Of a stretch of DNA of 46,555 nt, positions 26,734-34,671 are shown piece after piece. Origin of the DNA: an uncultured Mollicutes bacterium (lineage in GTDB: Bacteria > Bacillota_I > Bacilli_A > RF39 > UBA660); contig UQQI01000007.1 of NCBI GenBank assembly GCA_900543055.1, positions 1-46,555 of the forward strand. Direction: 5' to 3'. Position 1 is the first letter of the stretch. The number at the start of each line of letters is the position of its first letter. The translations under genes and the position numbers were made by a program. The notes below the pieces were generated by a model. That model was given only the letters and a program-made list of their open reading frames with translations, was not told the origin of the DNA and made no database searches.

Positions 26734-26982
26734 CTAAAATTTATCTATATCGATTTTAACATATTTATTATCGTGTAGAGAACTATTTGCTTGTACTAAA
26801 GTTCTAATAGCATTAGCAACTCTTCCTTCTCTTCCAATAACTCTTCCCATATCAGATTCATCTACCATTACTTGAATAAGTATAGTATTTTCTTCATCTG
26901 TTGGAAATTCTTTTACAGTTACACCATCAGTATTAACTACTAATGATTCAACTATTTCACGAGTAAACTCTACTAAATCCAT
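26734..26982 (-). CDS. khpA: KH-domain RNA-binding protein KhpA
   Basis: 82 aa single KH domain with the GxxG loop in VIGREGRVANAIR. It partners KhpB in post-transcriptional control of division in Bacillota. The rpsP-khpA order is the conserved one (ylqC of Bacillus). Two bases separate it from rpsP. Confidence 0.93.
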   Translation of the reverse strand: MDLVEFTREIVESLVVNTDGVTVKEFPTDEENTILIQVMVDESDMGRVIGREGRVANAIRTLVQANSSLHDNKYVKIDIDKF

Positions 26983-26984
26983 AA

Positions 26985-27257
26985 TTACTTATCCTTTTTC
27001 TTAGAATCAGCGTATTTCTTCATGATTCCTTCTTTGCTTAATAAGTTCTTAACAGTATCAGTAGGTTGAGCTCCAGCGTTTAACCATTTTAAAGCTTTTT
27101 CTTCATCGATTCTAACTTTGCATTCACCAACTGGTGCATAAGTTCCAACTAATTCTAAATATTGACCATCTCTTGGACGACGTGAATCAGTAGCAACAAT
27201 TCTATATGTAGGTTTCTTCTTAGCACCCATTCTTGTTAATCTTAATTTAACTGCCAT
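26985..27257 (-). CDS. rpsP: 30S ribosomal protein S16
   Basis: 90 aa. It begins MAVKLRLTRMGAKKKPTYRI, the S16 hallmark. The start at 27257 has a GGAGGG site; the frame upstream of it is leader sequence. It has the strongest promoter in the window. Confidence 0.96.
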   Translation of the reverse strand: MAVKLRLTRMGAKKKPTYRIVATDSRRPRDGQYLELVGTYAPVGECKVRIDEEKALKWLNAGAQPTDTVKNLLSKEGIMKKYADSKKKDK

Positions 27258-27288
27258 TATTATCCCTCCATTTCTAAATAACAATGAT

Positions 27289-27317
27289 ATTATATAAAAC
27301 AATTAAAAAGATGTCAA
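27289..27317 (-). promoter_or_regulatory. Perfect consensus sigma-A promoter of rpsP
   Basis: TTGACA (27312-27317), 17-base spacer, TATAAT (27289-27294). The -35 lies inside the terminator stem of the upstream gene and contains that gene's TGA stop codon. Confidence 0.9.
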
Positions 27318-27333
27318 CTATTTTTTGTTGACA
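27305..27333 (-). terminator. Terminator of the methyltransferase-like gene
   Basis: Stem TGTCAAC / GTTGACA with a 8-base A/T loop followed by CTTTTT on the minus strand. It overlaps both the stop codon and the rpsP -35 box. Confidence 0.75.
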
Positions 27334-28162
27334 CCATTTTTTTCTTCTGATAGCAATAACCTAAAGGAAAATAATTATTAAAAAATTTATCATAATAAAA
27401 AGGAAACTCTTTTGAATTAAACGAAGAATTAAATACACTATTTTCTAAATATGGAATATATGAATTAAGCATATGAGATGAAATAATATATCCATTACTA
27501 TCAAGTATATTATCTAAATTATTTTTATAATTAGAAATTTTCTCTAAATCATTTACAAAGTACTCAGAAAGATTAGATGTAATAACAACATCATATTTAG
27601 ATGAGATATCAACACTACTTCCCATATCCAAACATTTAAAAGACAAGTCATATGAAGACAACTTATCTTTTAAATCATCTAAAGAAAAATCAAAACTATA
27701 ATTATCACGAACCCCAGTATAAAAAAAACATTTATATAAAAAACCAGGGAATTTCCTAATAAACTTACTCCAATACTTATAAGCCTCTTCTTCACTATCA
27801 GTTGAAACAGCAACTTTATTTAAAAGATTATAAATAAAAGTACCAGTAATAGAAGATGGTAAATAAAACTCTCCATTGTACATAATATTCCATTTACGTA
27901 AATAATAAAAATACTTTGTTAATTTATTAATATCATAAGTATCTACGCTGAAACAATCTCTAATTAAACAATTAAATAATTGATCACTAGAAGATAATAC
28001 TGTTAAAACCCTCTTATCTTTTACATCAAAATATTTAAATAACTCACTTAAGCATTCATTAGAATGACTATAAATAAAATCATAATTACTAAATGCTTTT
28101 TCTCCTTCTAAAAGAGCATAAGTTCCATCTATATCTTCATCTACTTCACAAGAATTTTCCAT
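27314..28162 (-). CDS. Hypothetical protein, DUF3419/BtaA-like Rossmann fold
   Basis: 282 aa from the ATG at 28162 with a GGAG site. Near residues 35-75 it reads KRVLTVLSSSDQLFN then VDTYDINKLTKYF, the pattern of a SAM-binding strand with its acidic residue, as in DUF3419 proteins related to the BtaA aminocarboxypropyl transferase. A later DVVITSNLSEYF and DSNGYIISSHML resemble the end of a methyltransferase core. The glycine-rich loop is degenerate (SSSDQ). SAM use is therefore inferred, and function is unknown. It has its own consensus promoter and terminator. Confidence 0.7.
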   Translation of the reverse strand: MENSCEVDEDIDGTYALLEGEKAFSNYDFIYSHSNECLSELFKYFDVKDKRVLTVLSSSDQLFNCLIRDCFSVDTYDINKLTKYFYYLRKWNIMYNGEFYLPSSITGTFIYNLLNKVAVSTDSEEEAYKYWSKFIRKFPGFLYKCFFYTGVRDNYSFDFSLDDLKDKLSSYDLSFKCLDMGSSVDISSKYDVVITSNLSEYFVNDLEKISNYKNNLDNILDSNGYIISSHMLNSYIPYLENSVFNSSFNSKEFPFYYDKFFNNYFPLGYCYQKKKMVSTKNS

Positions 28163-28184
28163 AATACACTCCAAATTGAGTTTT

Positions 28185-28213
28185 ATTATAATTAAGCAGA
28201 TTTAAATTGTCAA
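28185..28213 (-). promoter_or_regulatory. Consensus promoter of the DUF3419-like gene
   Basis: TTGACA (28208-28213), 17-base spacer, TATAAT (28185-28190). It begins directly after the cotE stop codon. Confidence 0.85.
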
Positions 28214-28759
28214 TTAAATTGTTTCTTCTTCAATAAAATTCTCATCAATATCATCCATATTAGAAGATGATTCACTATTATTTACATTATCATTACTTGT
28301 ATCTTCTATCTCATCCCAAGGATCTTCTTCTAAATTAGCTTCTATCTTAACCTTAATATCTCCAACTAATTCAATGCCAAGCTCCTTTTCAATTGTATAA
28401 GTTATATTATCTCCTTCTATGTCTGCTTTAATACAACTAGGTTGTCTTAAACTTCTAACAATAATTTCTTCATCCACACCCTCTTCATGTTCTCTCATAT
28501 TAATTACTTCATGATAAGTATTTGTATCTGTAACAACTAAAGTTTTAGTATCATTATCACTAGAATACCAAATATTAACATCATAACTACCATCTATTAC
28601 TATTTTCCCATCAACAAGACTTCCATTAAAATTATGATTTATTACCCAACATCCAAGTATAGTAGATGGATTAGTAACTGCAATACTATGATTTGTTGTA
28701 AATAGTTTTTTTCCTTTAGATATTACTGCTTTAGTAACAATCTCTTTATAATTAGCCAT
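28214..28759 (-). CDS. cotE: CotE-like outer spore coat morphogenetic protein
   Basis: 181 aa from the ATG at 28759 (GGAGGT site), about the length of Bacillus CotE. Shared blocks are YKEIVTKAVISKGKK, STILGCWVINHNF, GSYDVNIWYS, NDTKTLVVTDT, VRSLRQPSC and a VGDIKVKI stretch, followed by the usual acidic tail (EEDPWDEIED). CotE forms a ring around the forespore and recruits the outer coat (known in Bacillus). The neighbours ymcA and miaB are the same as in Bacillus, which supports orthology. Presence implies an endospore programme or its recent loss. Confidence 0.9.
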   Translation of the reverse strand: MANYKEIVTKAVISKGKKLFTTNHSIAVTNPSTILGCWVINHNFNGSLVDGKIVIDGSYDVNIWYSSDNDTKTLVVTDTNTYHEVINMREHEEGVDEEIIVRSLRQPSCIKADIEGDNITYTIEKELGIELVGDIKVKIEANLEEDPWDEIEDTSNDNVNNSESSSNMDDIDENFIEEETI

Positions 28760-28811
28760 ATATACCTCCACTATAATTTATGCATAATGTAAAAGAAAAG
28801 TACAAATTTTA

Positions 28812-28820
28812 TGATATACT
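28812..28820 (+). promoter_or_regulatory. Extended -10 candidate for the plus-strand gene
   Basis: TGATATACT (TGn-TATACT) 23 bases before the GGAGGT ribosome site. No convincing -35. Confidence 0.45.
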
Positions 28821-28843
28821 TATAATAATAGGAGGTAATAATT

Positions 28844-29470
28844 ATGGCATCAGCTATTATTCATCTTGCAATTGCAAAAGAATTAGAAAAAGAATTTAAT
28901 ATAAAAAATAAAAAAGATTATTATTTAGGATCTATTGCACCAGATATTGCTAAACAAATTGGAGAAACTAAAGATAAATCTCATTTTATTATTAATACAG
29001 ATAAAGATATTCCAAACTTAGATATTTATACTACAAAATATAAAAAATTTAAAAAGAATGATTTTGAATTAGGATATTTTATACATCTATACACAGATAA
29101 ATTATGGTATGAAAAATTTATGCCAAAAATAGCTGAAGGAACTTCTATAAAACTTCTAGATGGTACTATAATTAATGCAAAAGAAGAACAAATTACAAAT
29201 ATGATTTATTCAGATTATACTAATATAAATATTCAAATAATTGAAAATCATAATATGGACTTATCATTATTTTATGAAGAGTTTCAAAAACCAAAAACAA
29301 TAATTGATGAAATTCCGATAGACAAATTGGATATTTTAATAAATAAAATGGGAATAATTATAGAAAACTCAAAACAAGAACAAACATATAGTTTTGATAC
29401 TTATCTTGTAGAAGATTTTATAAAAGATACAGTAAAAAGCACAAAAGAAGTACTAGAAACAAAATACTAA
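28844..29470 (+). CDS. Zinc-dependent phospholipase C family protein
   Basis: 208 aa, the only plus-strand gene supported in the window. It starts MASAIIHLAIAKEL and has YLGSIAPDIAK, KSHF and ELGYFIHLYTDKLWYE, matching the His/Asp zinc ligands of the zinc-dependent phospholipase C/S1-P1 nuclease fold (PF00882 type). No signal peptide, so intracellular, unlike secreted phospholipases. Substrate unknown. It has a GGAGGT site and its own terminator, and it is inserted between ymcA and cotE, which are adjacent in Bacillus. Confidence 0.75.
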   Translation: MASAIIHLAIAKELEKEFNIKNKKDYYLGSIAPDIAKQIGETKDKSHFIINTDKDIPNLDIYTTKYKKFKKNDFELGYFIHLYTDKLWYEKFMPKIAEGTSIKLLDGTIINAKEEQITNMIYSDYTNINIQIIENHNMDLSLFYEEFQKPKTIIDEIPIDKLDILINKMGIIIENSKQEQTYSFDTYLVEDFIKDTVKSTKEVLETKY

Positions 29471-29482
29471 TACTTCTTTTTT
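29447..29482 (+). terminator. Terminator of the plus-strand gene
   Basis: Ten-bp stem GAAGTACTAG / CTAATACTTC with one mismatch, 10-base loop, then six T. It also lies just past the convergent ymcA stop. Confidence 0.65.
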
Positions 29483-29807
29483 ATTCATTAAATAATTTAT
29501 AAAAGTAATCATTTAAACTATCTTTTACATAATCTATTTTCTGATTCACAACTTCTAAATTGTCTAAATATATTTTATAAATTGGAATATTAAATAATTC
29601 TTCATTTAATTTATCTAATTCACTTTTTATAGATGAATCATATCCACTTCTAATATATTTTTTTTGTAAATTCTTAATTTTATTTATTTTATTTTTTAAA
29701 TCAATATTCTTCTCCATTTTTTCTTTCAAAGAAATAGACATTTTATATTCTTTTGATTCTTTTATAGAAAGAACAATTTCATCAATTGCACTATACAAGT
29801 TCTCCAT
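29481..29807 (-). CDS. ymcA: YlbF/YmcA family regulator (RicA-like)
   Basis: 108 aa, all helical, matching the YlbF/YmcA family in length and pattern (central NKINKIKNLQKKY). In Bacillus the RicA-RicF-RicT complex influences RNase Y-dependent RNA maturation, sporulation, competence and biofilm formation. It overlaps the end of miaB, the conserved order miaB-ymcA-cotE. Which paralogue (YmcA or YlbF) is decided from synteny only. Confidence 0.8.
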   Translation of the reverse strand: MENLYSAIDEIVLSIKESKEYKMSISLKEKMEKNIDLKNKINKIKNLQKKYIRSGYDSSIKSELDKLNEELFNIPIYKIYLDNLEVVNQKIDYVKDSLNDYFYKLFNE

Positions 29808-31200
29808 CTAAACTCCATGTCTTAGCAGATGTAATTTTAACATCTACAATATCACCAGCACTTATATTTTTTCCAGTAAAATTAATTAGTTTATTAGTTT
29901 CACTATAACCATAATACATATCTTTCTTCTCAGATACACCTTCTACTAAAACTTTAAGAACACTTCCTTCTAGTTTCTTATTATTCTCTAAGAAATATTT
30001 ATTAACTACATCATTTAATCTATAAAGTCTTTCTTCCTTAGTCTTAATATCAGTATCATCTTGTAATTTTGCAGCAGGTGTTCCTTCTCTAGCGGAGAAA
30101 ATAAATGTAAATGCATTATCATATTTACAATATTCTGCTAAACTAAGTGTTTCTTGGAAATCCTCTTCAGTCTCTCCTGGAAAACCTACAATAATATCAG
30201 TAGATATTGAAACACCTGGAACAGTACTCTTAATCTTATCAAATAATTCTAAATAACTTTCTCTAGTATAACGTCTTCCCATAAACTTAAGAATTCTAGA
30301 TGAACCACTTTGTACTGGTAAATGTACACTAGGCATTATGTTTGGATATTTTCCAATAACCTCAACCATCTTATCAGTAAAATCCCATGGATGACTTGTC
30401 ATAAATCTAATTCTTGGAATATCCTTTAAAGCTATATCTTCAAGTAGATCACCTAAATTATAGTCATCATATAAATCTTTTCCATAGGCATTTACATTTT
30501 GTCCAAGAAGAGTAATTTCTTTATAACCGTCTCTTACAAGTCCATCAATCTCTTTTAGAATATCTTCTTTCTTACGACTTCTTTCTCTTCCTCTAGTATA
30601 TGGAACAATACAATAAGTACAGAACTTATCACATCCATAAATAATATTAACATATGCTTTATAATTGTTAGTACGAACTACAGGTAATCCTTCAACTAAA
30701 TCACCTTCTCTTGAAAATACTTCTACTTGTTGTTTCTTCTCATTAATAGCAGTATCAATTATTTCAGGTAACTGATATAAGTTATGTGTACCAAATACAA
30801 AATTAACAAATTTATAATCTTTAAGAATTTCTTCAACAACACTTGCCTCTTGTGCCATACAACCACAAAGACCTACTATTAAATCCTTCTTATCCATCTT
30901 TAAATGCTTAAGTCTACCAAGCATACCAAAAGCCTTATTATGAGCATTTTCTCTAATACTACATGTATTTAATAAAACAAGATCAGCATCATTATAATCA
31001 TCAACTCTAGTAAAACCAAGTTTTTCAAGTAAAGCAGCAATATTTTCACTATCATGCTCATTCATTTGACAACCATATGTCTTTAAAAAATACTTCTTTC
31101 CACTATATTTATTGATAACTTCTTCTTTTATATCAAAATCTATTCTATTATAATCTCTATGCTGACGAGATCTTGCTTCCTTATAATCAGGTAAATGCAT
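29791..31200 (-). CDS. miaB: tRNA-2-methylthio-N6-isopentenyladenosine synthase
   Basis: 469 aa from the ATG at 31200 with an AAAGGAG site. The N-terminal methylthiotransferase domain has Cys in KTYGCQMNEHDS, LNTCSIRE and GLCGCMAQ. The radical SAM motif is CDKFCTYC, and the C-terminus is a TRAM domain. It methylthiolates i6A37 in tRNAs reading UNN codons. Confidence 0.95.
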   Translation of the reverse strand: MHLPDYKEARSRQHRDYNRIDFDIKEEVINKYSGKKYFLKTYGCQMNEHDSENIAALLEKLGFTRVDDYNDADLVLLNTCSIRENAHNKAFGMLGRLKHLKMDKKDLIVGLCGCMAQEASVVEEILKDYKFVNFVFGTHNLYQLPEIIDTAINEKKQQVEVFSREGDLVEGLPVVRTNNYKAYVNIIYGCDKFCTYCIVPYTRGRERSRKKEDILKEIDGLVRDGYKEITLLGQNVNAYGKDLYDDYNLGDLLEDIALKDIPRIRFMTSHPWDFTDKMVEVIGKYPNIMPSVHLPVQSGSSRILKFMGRRYTRESYLELFDKIKSTVPGVSISTDIIVGFPGETEEDFQETLSLAEYCKYDNAFTFIFSAREGTPAAKLQDDTDIKTKEERLYRLNDVVNKYFLENNKKLEGSVLKVLVEGVSEKKDMYYGYSETNKLINFTGKNISAGDIVDVKITSAKTWSLDGELV

Positions 31201-31233
31201 AAATACCACTCCTTTAACTTAGATTATAATACC

Positions 31234-31262
31234 AAAAATAAAAGAATAAAACAAGTTTATTC
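31234..31262 (-). terminator. Terminator after the ankyrin-like gene
   Basis: Stem GAATAAA / TTTATTC, 5-base loop, then TTTTATTTTT on the minus strand. A TATAAT for miaB follows at 31223-31228. Confidence 0.7.
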
Positions 31263-31264
31263 CC

Positions 31265-31945
31265 TTAATCTAAATGACTATTAATTAAATTATTAAGTAT
31301 TCTAGAATTATTATTTAAAATATCATTCTTAATACTATCCATATTATCACATATATTATTAATTAAATCAGTCATTGTTGAATTTAACTCTTTTTTCTCT
31401 AAATTATCAACTATAATTTCTAAGTTATTTAATTTAGAATATTTTCCATAATAAGTATTATTAATACTAGCATTAATTAAGTTTTTAAAAGAAAATACAT
31501 CAATTGAATTAAATCTTTTATCTTCTAAAATTTTAAATGCTGCACATAAATAATTATTATTAAGAGCTCTATCAAGAATAGTTTCACCTTTTTTATTTTT
31601 TATATTAGGTAAAAATTTAGTTTTCTTAATTAATTGATTTACAATACTTACAGTACTAATTGAATTATCTAAAGCTAAAATATGACCAAATGTATTTCCA
31701 TCAACATTTTGATGATTTACATCCCAATTTCTTTTCTTCATTAGTGTAATAACTAAATCATATTCTCTTACTTTTAATAATCTAGTAACAACGTCATTTC
31801 CAAGACTATCTACTAAATTAACATCAACTAGATTTTCTTTTACCATTTTTTCAATTACTTCAAATTCTCCGTCTTTTATAAATTTGAAAATCAGGGATGG
31901 TTCCTCTGAAACTTGCTCAATCATTTGTTGTTCTCTATTAATCAT
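31265..31945 (-). CDS. Ankyrin-repeat-like protein
   Basis: 226 aa. Residues about 20-155 fall into three or four degenerate 33-residue ankyrin units (DVNLVDSLGNDVVTRLLKV, DVNHQNVDGNTFGHILAL, LPNIKNKKGETILDRALNN). The C-terminal 70 residues are Asn/Ile/Leu-rich helices. No signal peptide or membrane segment, so a cytoplasmic interaction scaffold is likely, with partner unknown. GAGGTG ribosome site at good spacing. Confidence 0.7.
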   Translation of the reverse strand: MINREQQMIEQVSEEPSLIFKFIKDGEFEVIEKMVKENLVDVNLVDSLGNDVVTRLLKVREYDLVITLMKKRNWDVNHQNVDGNTFGHILALDNSISTVSIVNQLIKKTKFLPNIKNKKGETILDRALNNNYLCAAFKILEDKRFNSIDVFSFKNLINASINNTYYGKYSKLNNLEIIVDNLEKKELNSTMTDLINNICDNMDSIKNDILNNNSRILNNLINSHLD

Positions 31946-32162
31946 ATAAAAACACCTCTTTGTTTGTAACGTTCTCTATTCTAACAACATCCATAATTAT
32001 TGTCAAATTGGGTAGAAGACTCTTGCTATAAAAAATTAATATATTAACTAATTTCCTTATAAAATAAGGTAAAAATAAAGATAAAGTTCCTAAAAAAAGA
32101 CAAATAATAAAAATATAAGAAAAATAAAAAACTCCTATTTTAGGCAAATAATCAATTAACAT
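31938..32162 (-). CDS. Possible small membrane protein (74 aa)
   Basis: Weakly supported. It has one or two hydrophobic helices (VFYFSYIFIICLFLGTLSLFLPYF) and overlaps the ankyrin gene by eight bases, which would allow coupling. There is no ribosome site before its ATG. Upstream 32163-32266 holds a second small hairpin (AGAGTA / TACTCT at 32198-32213) and no clear promoter. Confidence 0.3.
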   Translation of the reverse strand: MLIDYLPKIGVFYFSYIFIICLFLGTLSLFLPYFIRKLVNILIFYSKSLLPNLTIIMDVVRIENVTNKEVFLYD

Positions 32163-32233
32163 AAAAGATATTTATTGCAAAATAATAATATAAAAATAGA
32201 GTAATTGTACTCTTAAAATACTAATCTTCTACT

Positions 32234-32258
32234 AAAAAAAAGGAATAAAAGTTATTCC
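32234..32258 (-). terminator. Terminator after the prepilin-like gene
   Basis: Stem GGAATAA / TTATTCC followed by eight T on the minus strand. Confidence 0.8.
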
Positions 32259-32266
32259 CTATATTA

Positions 32267-34582
32267 TTAACGTCTCTTCAATAATCTTAATGATATATAT
32301 GCATTATAAATCTTATTTGTAGTACCATTACAATTACTATCATCCTTAATTTTCACACATTTCTTAGTCTTATCTAAATTAACTCCCTGACCTCTAAACC
32401 ATACCAATTTATTATGACTATCGATTATCCATACTCCATCCCATTTAAAATATCCACCAGTTGCAATATAACCTTTAATTGTTTTTGTTGAAACACCTTC
32501 AGAAAATAAAGTATCTTGGTTTCCTCTTAATACAGCATTAGCATTATAAAATACATAAATTTTATTAGAAACACCAACATATTCACTTTTTGGACTAGCA
32601 GATAAATTAAATAGTTCTCCATCATTAATCCATACATTTGAACCAGGTACAACCGATTTATTATTACCATTCCACCTAAGATTGAAATATCCTTTTATTG
32701 CTTGACTATTATCTATTGTTTTTCCCATATTAACATTTGGTGCAGTAACAATACAAGTATTACCAGTATTCCAAATATTACATCCTCTAGCATCTGCTTC
32801 TTGAGAAATATAATATAAATTTTTTCTATCACTTATTTTAAAATTAAACTTAGATACAATCCATTTAGAAGAAATTGCATAATAAGTTGTATTTGAAGTT
32901 ACATAAACTGATGCTCCTGCTCCAACGGAAGCACTTGTGGCGTTAACATTCGTATTCCATCCATATATATTCCAACCAGGTCTATTTATATAAGGCGTTG
33001 TAATACTACATCCAGATTCTCCTAAATAGGGATGATATGTACAACTTCTTTTTTCATTAGTTGATGAACCGTTACCAGTAAATGTAATTGTTATAGTTTT
33101 ATCACAAATACCTGTTCCACAAGCAGAACCACCAGTTGATGTATTAAGACTAGGGCAAGCACTATTGTCAAATGCAGATCTTGCAATTCTATTTAATGTT
33201 CCTCCACCACATGTTTTAGAACATATACTACCATCTGTATAATTAACTTTACTACAACAATCCATTGTATTACATGTTTCTTGTTTTTTAGCAGTACCAC
33301 TACATTGAACACCAGTATATTTATCTTTTTTACCATATGTGTCTAATCTAGTTCCTCCACCACATTTCTTTGTACATGTACCTTTTTCTTTTAAATTGTT
33401 TGAATCTAATATTGAAGTAGAACATTCTTTATATAATATATAATCTACAGTTTTTGATGTTACGTTACCAGCATTATCTTTTACATAAACATATACTGTT
33501 TTTTTACTTCCATCATACTTTCCACCTGGAATAGTTATATCATAACTTGAAGCATACGTTTTATAATCATTTGACGAACAACTACTTGTATTTGTTTTTA
33601 TACAAACTTTTACATCATTTTGTGAAGATAACATATTGTTATCTGTTGCATTTATATTAACTTTTGCTTTTAAAGCGTTATATGACTTGTTTGTTGAAGA
33701 AACACTTAATGAGTTTATTACTGGAGGTAAATTATCTATTTTATATAATCCAAATGTAACTATTTTATTTAAATCTGTAATTAAATCTGTACCAGTAATA
33801 TCCATTGCTTTATTAATTTTTACTAATAATTTATAACATCCTATTTCTTTGTCTGGAGTTAATATTTCACTTGATTTTAAAGTGATTGTTTGTCCATTTA
33901 GAATTTGTTCTTCTTGTTTTGATGATGCCATACTTCTAAATGTTGCATCTTGCCATACATCTTTTGATGAATCCGTTCCTTCTTTATGCCAAGCATAACT
34001 TATTTCTACTCCATTATTTATTCCTGTAAAGCTTTCTAGAATAATGTTTAATGCATACTTTTTCTTATCAGTTTTTTCATACTTTTCATAGGGACTTACT
34101 TTAACAGATAATTTAGTTACAGCATCATATGAACACGTTTCATTTCTTGGTACTCCACCTTTTGGATATAATACATTTACTTTACTACTGGTAATTTTTT
34201 CATTACCACTAGAATTACCACAACCAATTTGTGTTGAATATGTATACTTTCCATTCAATTTTACAACTCTTACATATGTCTTATCAGAATCACACGAAAC
34301 ATTGTTATCTTGGATGTTTTTTATCAGATTTTTATCTTTCATTTGATCATATGTAATATAAGCACAACCAGATTTATTTTTACCAAACAAATCTTCTGAA
34401 TAAGAATCCACATAAAGTTTAGCACTACTTTCAACAGAATCTTTATATGTTATATATTTTTTTAGAGTATTTGCCTCTATTATATTTCTAATAATAGGCA
34501 TAGACATAGCAGTAATAAGACCTAAAATAGAAATAGTTACTAGTAATTCAACTAACGTGAAACCTTTATTACACTTTTTCAT
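32267..34582 (-). CDS. Large prepilin-like surface protein with thrombospondin-type Cys motifs
   Basis: 771 aa. It begins with a textbook type IV prepilin signal, KG|FTLVELLVT with Glu at +5 and a hydrophobic helix at about 8-30. The rest is far larger than a normal pilin: a pilin-like head, a beta-rich section, then at residues about 386-492 two Cys-rich units each containing C-x3-CGGGT, like thrombospondin type 1 repeats. This is followed by an InlB/Flg_new-like segment (ITFTGNGSS, PGWNIYGWNTN) and a Trp/Tyr-rich C-terminal domain. Likely displayed at the surface after prepilin peptidase processing. No pilus assembly genes are nearby. Own promoter and terminator. Confidence 0.75.
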   Translation of the reverse strand: MKKCNKGFTLVELLVTISILGLITAMSMPIIRNIIEANTLKKYITYKDSVESSAKLYVDSYSEDLFGKNKSGCAYITYDQMKDKNLIKNIQDNNVSCDSDKTYVRVVKLNGKYTYSTQIGCGNSSGNEKITSSKVNVLYPKGGVPRNETCSYDAVTKLSVKVSPYEKYEKTDKKKYALNIILESFTGINNGVEISYAWHKEGTDSSKDVWQDATFRSMASSKQEEQILNGQTITLKSSEILTPDKEIGCYKLLVKINKAMDITGTDLITDLNKIVTFGLYKIDNLPPVINSLSVSSTNKSYNALKAKVNINATDNNMLSSQNDVKVCIKTNTSSCSSNDYKTYASSYDITIPGGKYDGSKKTVYVYVKDNAGNVTSKTVDYILYKECSTSILDSNNLKEKGTCTKKCGGGTRLDTYGKKDKYTGVQCSGTAKKQETCNTMDCCSKVNYTDGSICSKTCGGGTLNRIARSAFDNSACPSLNTSTGGSACGTGICDKTITITFTGNGSSTNEKRSCTYHPYLGESGCSITTPYINRPGWNIYGWNTNVNATSASVGAGASVYVTSNTTYYAISSKWIVSKFNFKISDRKNLYYISQEADARGCNIWNTGNTCIVTAPNVNMGKTIDNSQAIKGYFNLRWNGNNKSVVPGSNVWINDGELFNLSASPKSEYVGVSNKIYVFYNANAVLRGNQDTLFSEGVSTKTIKGYIATGGYFKWDGVWIIDSHNKLVWFRGQGVNLDKTKKCVKIKDDSNCNGTTNKIYNAYISLRLLKRR

Positions 34583-34612
34583 AAATCAAACTCACACCTT
34601 ATCTTCTATTCA

Positions 34613-34641
34613 ATAATATCATTTTTCTATGAAAAAGTAAA
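34613..34641 (-). promoter_or_regulatory. Promoter of the prepilin-like gene
   Basis: TTTACT (34636-34641), 17-base spacer ending in TGA, TATTAT (34613-34618). It begins within two bases of the upstream terminator's T run. Confidence 0.6.
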
Positions 34642-34642
34642 T

Positions 34643-34665
34643 AAAAAATAGCCATAAAAGGCTAT
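34643..34665 (-). terminator. Terminator of the ydjGHI-like operon
   Basis: Stem ATAGCC / GGCTAT with a 6-base loop and a T run on the minus strand. Confidence 0.8.
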
Positions 34666-34671
34666 CTTTTC

